The translations under genes and the position numbers were made by a program. A stretch of 33,307 nucleotides of DNA from Clostridiales bacterium DTU024 (GTDB taxonomy: Bacteria; Bacillota; Clostridia; Christensenellales; Aristaeellaceae): NCBI GenBank assembly GCA_001513425.1, contig LFTR01000184.1:1-33307 (forward strand). Reading direction: 5' to 3'. The notes under the pieces are model-generated. The model ran no database searches, was not told the origin of the DNA, and saw only the letters and a program-made list of their open reading frames with translations. This document shows positions 1-8,626 of this stretch, one piece after another (the stretch's first letter is position 1; the number at the start of each line of letters is the position of its first letter).

Positions 1-56
1 TCAGCGCCGATGGTACTTGGCTGGTAACGGCCCGGGAGAGTAGGTCGCCGCCGGAT
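1..56 (+). rRNA. rrf: 5S ribosomal RNA, 3' end (truncated by window start)
   Basis: Conserved 5S 3' region GATGGTACTTGGCTGGTAACGGCCCGGGAGAGTAGGTCGCCGCCGGA, followed directly by an intrinsic terminator. Confidence 0.9.
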
Positions 57-62
57 TCCACT

Positions 63-92
63 GCGTCCCACAGCCAGGTGGGACGCTTTTTT
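63..92 (+). terminator. Intrinsic terminator of the rRNA operon
   Basis: GCGTCCCA-cagccagg-TGGGACGC stem followed by TTTTTT. Confidence 0.9.
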
Positions 93-237
93 GAACGTTT
101 TGCCACGCAATTGCGAAGTGCCGGACACGGGCAGCCGTTGTTGGCAACCGCGCGAATATTTTTGTGAAGTTTCGAAAACGGGTATACAAGTGCATCACAA
201 TATAGTATACTGCGTTCATGTAACGTGAGGGATCAAT

Positions 238-642
238 ATGATTAGGACTGGAAAAGTTGTTCGAATAGAGGAAAACACGCCTGTGGTCTGTTTTGACCGC
301 CTGGCGTCTTGCGATACATGCACAGGCTGCTCGGGTGAGCAGCGGCAAACATCCGTACGGGTGCTTGGGGAAGCCAAGGAAGGCGATGAAGTGGAAGTGT
401 TAATGCCGGACAATCGCATTTTATCGCTTTCGTTCGTTATGTATGCCATTCCCATGATCGGCTTGGTACTTGGCATCGTGTTGGGAAATGCGCTGTCTGA
501 TAATCAGCTGGTTTCCCTTGGCATTGGGGTTGCCTGTATGGCGGCCATTTTTGTGGGCATATCCGTATTTGACCATTGGCTGCAAAAGCAAGAGAAATGG
601 CAGCCCCGCATTATTTCGGTACATGATAAAAAGACAGAGTGA
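238..642 (+). CDS. RseC/MucC-like (SoxR-reducing system) family membrane protein
   Basis: 134 aa; N-terminal Cys motif CDTCTGCSG, beta-rich N-terminal domain then two hydrophobic segments, typical RseC/MucC layout. Confidence 0.75.
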   Translation: MIRTGKVVRIEENTPVVCFDRLASCDTCTGCSGEQRQTSVRVLGEAKEGDEVEVLMPDNRILSLSFVMYAIPMIGLVLGIVLGNALSDNQLVSLGIGVACMAAIFVGISVFDHWLQKQEKWQPRIISVHDKKTE

Positions 643-712
643 TTTTGTGTTTTTATGTGATATAAATTCCATCGAAAAATAACGACAGAAAAGAAGGAAA
701 GAGGAGGACATT

Positions 713-2377
713 GTGCCTGAATCATCTAAACTGAGAATCATCCCGCTGGGAGGCGTGGATGAAATTGGGAAGAACTTAACAGTAGTGGAGTGCGAAAACG
801 ACATGGTTGTCGTTGACTGCGGCTCCATCTTCCCCAAGGACGACATGTTGGGGATCGACTTGGTCATCCCGGATGTTTCCTACTTGATCGCCAACAAGGA
901 CAAACTGCGCGCTTATGTGTTTACCCATGGTCATGAAGACCACATCGGGTCGACGCCTTACGTGCTTGACCGTGCTCCGGCGCCGCTTTACGGCTCCCGC
1001 CTGACGTTGGCGCTGATTGAGAACAAACTGAAAGAACATAGTATTCACGGTATCAAGTTCAACACCGTTGAGCCGCGTGAAATCATCCACGTGGGGTGCT
1101 TCACCATTCAATTTATCAAAGTCAATCATTCTACCGCCGGGGCTTATTCTATTGCCATTACTTCGCCCGCGGGGACGGTCGTTTTTTCCGGTGACTTCAA
1201 AATCGACTTCACGCCCGTTGACGGCGAACCGACAGATATCAGTACCTTGGCGGCTATCGGCGACAGAGGCGTTCTGGCACTGCTGTGTGACAGCACAAAT
1301 GTTGAGCGTCCCGGTTATACCATGTCTGAGCGCAGGGTTGCGGAAACGTTCCGTCAGCAGATCAGCACGGCCCATGGACGCGTCATCATTGCTATGTTTG
1401 CCAGTAATGTTAATCGTGTTCAGCAGGTGGTCGACATTGCCGCACAATACGGACGCAAGATCTGCTTCATTGGACGCAGCATGATCAACGTCAGCACCGT
1501 GGCCATGGAGCTTGGCGAACTGACGATCGCAAGTGAAAATTTGATCTCCATGGATGACATCAACAATTACAGGGACGATCAGTTGCTGGTTTTGACTACC
1601 GGGAGCCAGGGCGAGCCCATGGCGGGCTTAACGCGTATGGCTTTTGCCGAACACCGCAAACTACAAATCAAGCCGACGGATAAGGTCATTGTGTCCGCGA
1701 CACCCATCCCCGGAAATGAAGTGTTTGTGTCCCGCGTCATCAACCAGCTTTATCGCTCGGGCGCTGAAGTTGTGTACGAAGCGCTGGACGAGGTCCACGT
1801 TTCCGGGCATGCTTGCCAGGAGGAACTGAAGCTGTACCACACACTGATCAAACCTCAGTACTTCATTCCCGTGCATGGCGAGTATCGCATGCTTTGGCAG
1901 CATGCCGAACTGGCTGAAAGCATGGGTATGCCGCGCGAAAACATCATTCTGCCCGAAGCCGGCCAGGTGATAGAAATGAGCAAGGACAGCTTATCCCTTG
2001 CGGGGATCGTACCCAACGGTGCCGTGCTTATCGACGGGCTTGGTATAGGGGATGTGGGCAATGTGGTGCTGCGCGACCGAAAGCATCTATCAGAGGATGG
2101 TCTTATTGTTGTGGCTATGGCGTTTGACCGGACAAACGGTGAGTTGATATCCGGACCTGATGTCATTTCCCGCGGCTTTGTTTATGTGCGTGAGAATGAA
2201 GACCTCATCGAAGGTATCCGCGGTGTGGTGCGTACCATTATCAATTCATACAGCCGCATCGAGGGCGGCGACTGGCCGAGCATCAAGAACCGCATCAAAG
2301 ATGAGTTGCGCCGCTATATCTATGAGAAGATCAAGCGCAACCCCATGATATTGCCCGTGATTGTCGACTTGGGTTGA
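713..2377 (+). CDS. rnj: Ribonuclease J (metallo-beta-lactamase/beta-CASP)
   Basis: 554 aa; MBL motif THGHEDHIG, LLCDSTNVERPGYT, beta-CASP motifs, HVSGHA, PVHGEYRML; GTG start after an AGGAGG-like RBS. Confidence 0.96.
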   Translation: MPESSKLRIIPLGGVDEIGKNLTVVECENDMVVVDCGSIFPKDDMLGIDLVIPDVSYLIANKDKLRAYVFTHGHEDHIGSTPYVLDRAPAPLYGSRLTLALIENKLKEHSIHGIKFNTVEPREIIHVGCFTIQFIKVNHSTAGAYSIAITSPAGTVVFSGDFKIDFTPVDGEPTDISTLAAIGDRGVLALLCDSTNVERPGYTMSERRVAETFRQQISTAHGRVIIAMFASNVNRVQQVVDIAAQYGRKICFIGRSMINVSTVAMELGELTIASENLISMDDINNYRDDQLLVLTTGSQGEPMAGLTRMAFAEHRKLQIKPTDKVIVSATPIPGNEVFVSRVINQLYRSGAEVVYEALDEVHVSGHACQEELKLYHTLIKPQYFIPVHGEYRMLWQHAELAESMGMPRENIILPEAGQVIEMSKDSLSLAGIVPNGAVLIDGLGIGDVGNVVLRDRKHLSEDGLIVVAMAFDRTNGELISGPDVISRGFVYVRENEDLIEGIRGVVRTIINSYSRIEGGDWPSIKNRIKDELRRYIYEKIKRNPMILPVIVDLG

Positions 2378-2389
2378 TTATGCTATACT
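2361..2389 (+). promoter_or_regulatory. Candidate sigma-A-type promoter for the ylbF-like/mltG genes
   Basis: TTGTCG (2361-2366), 17-nt spacer, TATACT (2384-2389). Confidence 0.45.
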
Positions 2390-2420
2390 TGCGGGGCCGA
2401 GAAATCGGCCCCGCAAGTTT
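2388..2420 (+). terminator. Strong hairpin: terminator/attenuator or mRNA end-stabilising structure between rnj and the ylbF-like gene
   Basis: Perfect 13-bp stem CTTGCGGGGCCGA-GAAA-TCGGCCCCGCAAG followed by only TTT. Confidence 0.65.
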
Positions 2421-2437
2421 GATTTGGAGAAGATAAA

Positions 2438-2785
2438 ATGGTAATGGACGCAGCGAGAGTGCTTGCTCAGCAAATTGCAGATTCAACCGAGTACCGGGAG
2501 TATGCCGCGGCAAAGGAAGCCCTGAATTACAGCGACTCCGCCATGGCACTCGTCAAGGAGTACAGGCGCATGCAGGTCGCCATTCAAATGGGTGCAATGG
2601 CGGGCACCAGCGTGTCGGCGGACGATATGCAGCGGTTTTCGCAGATTTCATCTTTGCTCTATGGCGGCACGGACACATCGCGCTACTTAATGGCGGAGCT
2701 CCAACTGCAGCGCATGATGGGCGAAGTGTTTAAGCTGCTGACCGATGCCGCGGACATCCGGTATGATATTCCCGGGGTGTCATAA
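2438..2785 (+). CDS. YlbF/YmcA family protein
   Basis: 115 aa helical protein with YlbF/YmcA pattern (ADSTEYREYAAAKEAL...VKEYRRMQ...F...). Confidence 0.7.
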   Translation: MVMDAARVLAQQIADSTEYREYAAAKEALNYSDSAMALVKEYRRMQVAIQMGAMAGTSVSADDMQRFSQISSLLYGGTDTSRYLMAELQLQRMMGEVFKLLTDAADIRYDIPGVS

Positions 2786-2793
2786 GAGGTACC

Positions 2794-3981
2794 GTGAAAA
2801 AGCAACGGAAGCATTATTATACTGAAGAAACACTAAAGGAAGAGCGCGAATACGGGTTTTACTGGTACAGCGGTCTATGGGCGGCTTTGCGGCCCATATT
2901 AGTGCTGGTGTGTGCCGGCATCTTGGTGATTGGTATATTGTCTACCGGTATAGGAAAAGTGAAGGAAAAGTTCATTGACCCGGTTGACACAGCTGATACG
3001 CGCGAAATCGTGTTTGTGGTCAACAGCGGCGACAGTTTAACGCGGGTGGCAAACAACCTGGAAAAGCAGAATATCGTTCGCAGCAGTTCCTTGTTCAAAT
3101 ACTACGCGGACTTTTTGGGGTTCAGCCAGAAGATCCAGGCAGGGGAATATCAATTAAGCCGCGCTATGACCGTGCGACAGATCGCGGAAAACCTCGCAGC
3201 CGGTGACGGACAACCCATAGTGCGCACCATTACTGTCATTCCGGGCTGGAATGTTGAAGACATTGCTGCGTACCTGGTGAAGGAAAAGGTACTCGCCTCG
3301 GCGGATGCTTTCCTTGGCAAGTGCAGGACCGGAACTGAATTCAGCGCCTATTATTACATTGCCGATGTCTTGAAGCAAGGCAGCCCCAATGATAGGAAGT
3401 ACGTTTTGGAGGGTTACTTGGCGGCCGATACCTACGAAGTGTACGTGTCCGCTGATGAAAGCGATATAATTAAGAAGCTGTTGTCCCAGACCGAAGCGGT
3501 ATTTAAGGAGCCTTTGCACGAGCGCGCGACGGAATTGGGCATGACGATGGACGAAGTCATCAGCCTTGCCTCTATGATCGAAAAAGAAGCAAAGACTGCC
3601 GATTTTGCGAAGGTCAGTGCTGTATTCCACGGCAGACTCAGAAAAAACATGACACTTGGCAGTGACGTCACCATCAAATACGTTTTGAACACTAAGCGCA
3701 TGGTGCTGACAAACGCCGACCTTTCGGTGCAGTCCCTGTTTAATACCTACCGCAACAAAGGCCTGCCGGTAGGACCCATCTGCAGTCCCTCACCGGATGC
3801 CATATTGGCGGCGCTGTATCCTGAGGAGGAATTCCTCAGTCAAGGCTATCTCTATTTTTGCAGCAAGAATCCCGATACCGGCGAGCTTCATTTCTCACGC
3901 AGTCTGGAAGAGCACGAGCAAGCGGTGCGCATCTATGCTCCCTTGTGGGAAGCATTTGACAAACAAAGCGGTAACCAATGA
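2794..3981 (+). CDS. mltG: Endolytic transglycosylase MltG (YceG-like)
   Basis: 395 aa; single N-terminal TM, LysM-like segment, LASMIEKEAKTADFAKVSAVFHGRLRKNMTLGSDVTIKYV and NTYRNKGLPVGPICSPSPDAILAALYP. Confidence 0.95.
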   Translation: MKKQRKHYYTEETLKEEREYGFYWYSGLWAALRPILVLVCAGILVIGILSTGIGKVKEKFIDPVDTADTREIVFVVNSGDSLTRVANNLEKQNIVRSSSLFKYYADFLGFSQKIQAGEYQLSRAMTVRQIAENLAAGDGQPIVRTITVIPGWNVEDIAAYLVKEKVLASADAFLGKCRTGTEFSAYYYIADVLKQGSPNDRKYVLEGYLAADTYEVYVSADESDIIKKLLSQTEAVFKEPLHERATELGMTMDEVISLASMIEKEAKTADFAKVSAVFHGRLRKNMTLGSDVTIKYVLNTKRMVLTNADLSVQSLFNTYRNKGLPVGPICSPSPDAILAALYPEEEFLSQGYLYFCSKNPDTGELHFSRSLEEHEQAVRIYAPLWEAFDKQSGNQ

Positions 3982-4844
3982 CAGTTCGGATGACGCCGCT
4001 TTTTGGCCCGTCCGGCAATTCCGAAACCTTCTATTCGGAAGGGTACAAACACACCTGGCAGGCATTTGCGTGGCTGGCCAAAAAGAAGCTCTCTGCTTTT
4101 GAATACTCTTTCGGGCGTGGCGTCAAGATGACTGAAGAATACGCGGCACTGATTGAAAAAGAGTCGCGGCAGCATGGTATAGCCGTCAGCGCCCACGCGC
4201 CTTATTATGTTTCCCTGGCCAACCCTGACACCGACATTAGAGAAAAAAGTATCAACTGGATCCTGGATGCGGCGCAGCGCCTTGAGTGGATGGGTGGACG
4301 GCGCCTGGTCGTGCATGTAGGTTCTGTGCTCAAAATGGTTAGAAGTGTAGCGTTTTCAAGGAGTGTTCAGGGATTGAAGGAAGTCTTTTTACGCCTTGAC
4401 GACTTGGGCCGTAACGTCTCACTGTGCATCGAAACCATGGGAAAGCCGGGGCAAATTGGTACGTTGGATGAGATTCTGTCCATGTGCGCCATGCATGAAC
4501 AACTCATACCCTGTGTTGATTTTGCGCATCTGCACGCGATAGGCGGCGGGCAACTCAATAAGACGGAGGATTTCGCGCACGTGCTTGATCAGGCCGAAAA
4601 GGAACTGGGGCTGCACCGCGCGCGAAACATGCATATCCATTTTTCTACTGTGGAATATGGCCCCGGCGGAGAGAAGCGCCACCGGACATTTGCGGATGCG
4701 GATTTTGGCCCAAGGTTTGAGCATCTTGCTCCGCTCCTATGCGAGAGGGCATATTCGCCGGTCGTTATTTGCGAAAGCCGCGGGAGCATGGCAGAAGACG
4801 CACAAAGTATGCTGAAAGAGTGGCGCAAATGCGTATCAGCATAA
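3978..4844 (+). CDS. TIM-barrel protein, AP endonuclease family 2 / deoxyribonuclease IV-like
   Basis: 288 aa; VSAHAPYYVSLANPD, LVVHVGS, LCIETMGKPGQIGTLDEI, PCVDFAHLHA, ICESRG; ATGA overlap with mltG. Confidence 0.85.
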   Translation: MTVRMTPLFGPSGNSETFYSEGYKHTWQAFAWLAKKKLSAFEYSFGRGVKMTEEYAALIEKESRQHGIAVSAHAPYYVSLANPDTDIREKSINWILDAAQRLEWMGGRRLVVHVGSVLKMVRSVAFSRSVQGLKEVFLRLDDLGRNVSLCIETMGKPGQIGTLDEILSMCAMHEQLIPCVDFAHLHAIGGGQLNKTEDFAHVLDQAEKELGLHRARNMHIHFSTVEYGPGGEKRHRTFADADFGPRFEHLAPLLCERAYSPVVICESRGSMAEDAQSMLKEWRKCVSA

Positions 4845-4932
4845 TTCTGGCAGGGGCAAATTTCGGCGCAGCAGTAGTCAATACAGCGGGTTTGTGTTAG
4901 AATACGTGTGGTTAAGGCATTAAGGAGGCAAC

Positions 4933-6000
4933 ATGGACAGGATATCGAGGCTCTTGGAGTTGACAAACCTGAGTACTGATGAGGCTGTCATCGTCCATAA
5001 GCCTTCCAACATCTTTTATCTGAGTGCTTTTACCGGTGAAGGCATGCTTTTTTTGTGCCGGGAGTTTTCTGCCATTATTACCGATTTTCGTTACACCGAG
5101 CAGGCTGACCGGCAATCGCCAGGTTTTTTGATTCAAGAAACCAACAAAGACAAAGCACACATTGCTGTCGCCGCGGAACTTTTGAACCGGCAGGGCATCC
5201 GCCTTGCGTACTATGAAGATGACTTTGTTGCTGTCAAGCAATTGGCTGCTATGCGGGACGCAAGCCCGGCAGTTCAGTTTTCATCCCTTGACAATCAACC
5301 CGAAAAACTGCGCAGCATCAAGGATGAAAAAGAACTCAAGGTCATGGCGAGGGCGTGTGCCATATCCGTGGAAGCGTTTGACTTCGTCTGCGCCATAATT
5401 GCGGAAGGCATGACCGAGAAAGACATCCGGCTTAAGCTGGATTTTCGTATGCTGGAATTGGGCGCGCAGGATTTGGCATTCAGCTCGATCGTTGCGTCCG
5501 GTGAAAATGGCTCCCTGCCGCACGCCGTGCCCGGCGACAGAAGGATCAAAAAAGGTGATATGATCACCCTTGATTTTGGTGCCAAGTACGGCGGATACTG
5601 CGCCGATATGACACGTACGGTCGCCGTGGGTAACCCTTCTTCGCAAATGAAGGATGTTTACGATATTGTGCTGCATGCACAGATGGCTTGCCAGGACGCG
5701 TTGGCGCCCGGAAAAATGTGTCGTGATATTGACGCGATCGCGCGAAAGATGATTGGGGATAAGGGCTTCGGTGGGAATTTCGGGCACGGGCTGGGACACA
5801 GCGTCGGAATTGATATTCACGAAACGCCGAACCTCAACCAAAGCTGCGATGCAATTTTGGCCAAGGGGCACGTTGTCACGGTGGAACCCGGCATATACAT
5901 TCCGGGTATTGGCGGTGTGCGCATCGAAAACACCTGCGTCATCACCCAGCATGGTACCCAATCACTCGTTAAGGCACCGCGCGAATTGCTTATACTGTGA
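4933..6000 (+). CDS. M24 family aminopeptidase (Xaa-Pro aminopeptidase/dipeptidase-like)
   Basis: 355 aa; GDMITLDFGAKYGGYCADMTRT, FGHGLGHSVGIDIHE, VTVEPGIYIPGIGGVRIEN. Confidence 0.95.
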   Translation: MDRISRLLELTNLSTDEAVIVHKPSNIFYLSAFTGEGMLFLCREFSAIITDFRYTEQADRQSPGFLIQETNKDKAHIAVAAELLNRQGIRLAYYEDDFVAVKQLAAMRDASPAVQFSSLDNQPEKLRSIKDEKELKVMARACAISVEAFDFVCAIIAEGMTEKDIRLKLDFRMLELGAQDLAFSSIVASGENGSLPHAVPGDRRIKKGDMITLDFGAKYGGYCADMTRTVAVGNPSSQMKDVYDIVLHAQMACQDALAPGKMCRDIDAIARKMIGDKGFGGNFGHGLGHSVGIDIHETPNLNQSCDAILAKGHVVTVEPGIYIPGIGGVRIENTCVITQHGTQSLVKAPRELLIL

Positions 6001-6047
6001 CGACCTTCGTCGCATGATATGATACTAAATCTACTGGAGGAAACCAT

Positions 6048-6605
6048 ATGATCACAGCGGGCGATTTCAGAAAGGGCATCACATTTGAGATGGACGGCGG
6101 CGTCTGGAACATCGTTGATTTTCAGCACGTCAAGCCTGGCAAGGGCGCGGCTTTTGTGCGCACCAAGATAAAGAACATCATGACCGGCGCCGTTATTGAA
6201 CGAACATTCAACCCTACCGACAAAATGCCCCGCGCAATTGTTGAAACCAAGGATATGCAATACCTCTACAACGATGGCAACCTGTACTACTTCATGGACC
6301 CCGAGACGTTCGAGCAAATGCCTCTCAACCTTGTCCAAGTGGAAGAAGCCATCAAGTTCGTAAAGGAAAACACCAACGTCAGCATTCGCTTTTTCAAGGG
6401 CGAAGCCTTTTCTGTGGAAGCGCCTAATTTTGTTGACCTGGAGGTCATTGAAACGGAGCCCGGCTTCAGGGGAGATACGACGTCCAATGCCTATAAGCCC
6501 GCCACCCTGGAAACCGGTTTTACACTGATGGTACCCCTGTTTATCAACATAGGCGATATTTTGACGATCGATACCCGGTCGGGAGAGTACCTGTCCCGTG
6601 CTTAA
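6048..6605 (+). CDS. efp: Translation elongation factor P
   Basis: 185 aa; [38 protein letters not shown] and C-terminal [17 protein letters not shown]. Confidence 0.98.
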   Translation: MITAGDFRKGITFEMDGGVWNIVDFQHVKPGKGAAFVRTKIKNIMTGAVIERTFNPTDKMPRAIVETKDMQYLYNDGNLYYFMDPETFEQMPLNLVQVEEAIKFVKENTNVSIRFFKGEAFSVEAPNFVDLEVIETEPGFRGDTTSNAYKPATLETGFTLMVPLFINIGDILTIDTRSGEYLSRA

Positions 6606-6643
6606 CAGACCCAGCTATTGCGAAATATGAAAGGAGAACAACC

Positions 6644-7123
6644 ATGAGTCATTTATCCGAGCGCGTCGCTTTCCTTCAAGGCCTGGCCCAAGGCATGGAA
6701 CTGAAAGAGGACACGGCGGAGCATAAGCTCCTGCTAAAAATCATTGAAACCCTTGAGGCTGTCGCTGACGAACTGGACGAACTGCAAGAACAGCATGATG
6801 AACTCAGTGATTACGTTGAGGAAATTGATGAGGATTTGGCTGATGTCGTGGAGCTTCTAAGCGATGAAGAAGATGAAGACGACGACGATGATCACTGCGC
6901 TTGCTGCGGCGGCGATGATGATGACGAAGACGATGATGATGAGGATTCCGGCATCGTTGAATATGAGTGCCCGCATTGCGGTTACCTGACGCGCTTTGAT
7001 GTAGCGGACTTTGATCTTGAAGAAGACTACCGCTGCCCGTCCTGTCATCAGCCGCTGTTCCCCGAGACGGACGACGATGAGTCCGACGAAGACGAACCGG
7101 AAGAAGACGTGCAGGATAGTTAA
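6644..7123 (+). CDS. CD1247 N-terminal domain-like acidic protein with C-terminal zinc-ribbon motifs
   Basis: 159 aa; N-terminal helical LSERVAFLQGLAQGMEL...EHKLLLKIIETLE, Asp/Glu tracts, CPHCGYLTRF...YRCPSCHQPLF. Confidence 0.75.
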   Translation: MSHLSERVAFLQGLAQGMELKEDTAEHKLLLKIIETLEAVADELDELQEQHDELSDYVEEIDEDLADVVELLSDEEDEDDDDDHCACCGGDDDDEDDDDEDSGIVEYECPHCGYLTRFDVADFDLEEDYRCPSCHQPLFPETDDDESDEDEPEEDVQDS

Positions 7124-7143
7124 GCCCCTTGGATTTTAAAAGT

Positions 7144-7180
7144 CGCCCCGCGGCATCTGCCGGACGGGGCGTCTTCTTTG
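7144..7180 (+). terminator. Intrinsic terminator
   Basis: CGCCCCG-CGGCA-tc-TGCCG-ga-CGGGGCG stem then TCTTCTTT. Confidence 0.75.
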
Positions 7181-7220
7181 AGGCAAAAGGAAGAACAGGA
7201 ATTGGAGACAGGACATAAGT

Positions 7221-7805
7221 ATGCGAATTATTGTGTTTGACACTGAAGCCACGTCGCTGACGCCCGGTCAAATATGCCAATTGTCTTATCTTTGTGTGGA
7301 TGACGGGCAGGTGACGGGCAAGAATTACTTTTTCAGCGTAGACGAAATGAGCGAAGGCTCACAAGAGGTGCACGGCTTGAGCATGGACATGCTGGAAGAG
7401 CTGTCCGGCGGGCGGTACTTTGAGGACGACGCCCAGAGCATTTTCGATGATTTCCGCCGCGCAAATCTGTTGATCGGCCATAATGTTGCCTTTGATGATC
7501 GATATTTGCGTGTGGAATTTGATCGCTGCAATTTGAAGCTTCAAAAGACCAACACATTCTGCACGATGAATCATGCCACAGGCATCATGAACATGGCGCG
7601 CAAAGTGGCTATCGGGCGGCCCAAGCCGCCCAAACTGGAAGAGCTGTTCGCCTATTACGACATCTCGGAAGAGACCATTCGTGGCAGCGCCATGGCATGG
7701 TTTGGCGCCGGCAATGACATGCACGACGCACGATTTGATACGGCTGCCACGTGGCTGAGCGTGCAAGCCGCGGTGGAACGGGGAGATCTGCGCGGTCTTT
7801 ACTGA
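7221..7805 (+). CDS. DnaQ-like DEDDh 3'-5' exonuclease
   Basis: 194 aa; ExoI IVFDTEATSL, ExoII LIGHNVAFDDRYL, ExoIII HDARFDTAATW. Confidence 0.85.
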   Translation: MRIIVFDTEATSLTPGQICQLSYLCVDDGQVTGKNYFFSVDEMSEGSQEVHGLSMDMLEELSGGRYFEDDAQSIFDDFRRANLLIGHNVAFDDRYLRVEFDRCNLKLQKTNTFCTMNHATGIMNMARKVAIGRPKPPKLEELFAYYDISEETIRGSAMAWFGAGNDMHDARFDTAATWLSVQAAVERGDLRGLY

Positions 7806-7853
7806 CAGCACGATGGTTTATGTCCGTTTTGTGACTAAGTGTTGCGAATTCGC

Positions 7854-7883
7854 TTGATTTTTCTTGCATTCCCGGTGTACAAT
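7854..7883 (+). promoter_or_regulatory. Candidate promoter of the two-component system
   Basis: TTGATT (7854-7859), 18-nt spacer, TACAAT (7878-7883), about 40 nt upstream of the response regulator start. Confidence 0.5.
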
Positions 7884-7921
7884 GTAAAAGAATAAACACG
7901 AACGACACGTTTTGGGAAGGG

Positions 7922-8626
7922 ATGATATCATTGCCTACGAGAATCCTGCTAGTAGACGACGAGCCTTTGATCATCAAGGGCTTGAAATATACCCTGGACA
8001 AGGATGGCTATGAGACGCTGACGGCGTCGGACGGCGAAGAAGCGCTGTCCGTTTTCCAGTCTCAAAAGGTGGACCTGATACTGCTGGATGTCATGCTGCC
8101 CAAAATTGACGGCATTACGGTTTGTCAGCGCATCCGCGAAACAAGCAATGTCCCTATCATCATGTTGACCGCCAAGGGCGAGGACATGGATAAGATCCTG
8201 GGGCTGGAGTACGGCGCGGATGATTATATGACCAAGCCCTTTAACATTCTTGAAGTCAAGATGCGTATCAAGACCATTTTGCGCCGTGCTAATCAGAACG
8301 TTTCCGCCGAAGAAGCGAATGTTTTTAAGGTACGCGATTTGGAAGTGAACGTCATTAATCGCTCGGTTACTCTTTCGGGCAAAGAAGTGCGGCTGACCGC
8401 GAAGGAATTTGACCTGCTTCAGCTGTTCCTGAACCAGCGCGGGCGCGTATTCACGCGGGAAGAGATGCTGGACGCGGTCTGGAAAAATGATTATGCAGGC
8501 GATGCCAGAACGGTGGATGTACACATCAGAAGGCTGCGCGAAAAAATTGAGCGCAACCCGACGCAGCCGGAATTCATCTTCACTAAGTGGGGAGTGGGCT
8601 ACTATTTCACCGATCGCAACGATTAA
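7922..8626 (+). CDS. OmpR/WalR-type response regulator
   Basis: 234 aa; receiver domain (LLVDDEPLI, LILLDVMLPKIDG, MLTAKGEDMD, YMTKPF) and winged-helix output domain (VDVHIRRLREKIE). Confidence 0.95.
   Translation: MISLPTRILLVDDEPLIIKGLKYTLDKDGYETLTASDGEEALSVFQSQKVDLILLDVMLPKIDGITVCQRIRETSNVPIIMLTAKGEDMDKILGLEYGADDYMTKPFNILEVKMRIKTILRRANQNVSAEEANVFKVRDLEVNVINRSVTLSGKEVRLTAKEFDLLQLFLNQRGRVFTREEMLDAVWKNDYAGDARTVDVHIRRLREKIERNPTQPEFIFTKWGVGYYFTDRND

Noticed and set aside
776-1447. 223-aa antisense ORF within rnj
   Set aside because: Shadow ORF from GC-rich codon usage; the sense strand encodes a clear RNase J.
6804-7280. 158-aa antisense ORF rich in His/Arg opposite the acidic protein
   Set aside because: Low-complexity reverse-frame reading of the GAT/GAC repeats (Asp tract); no independent support.
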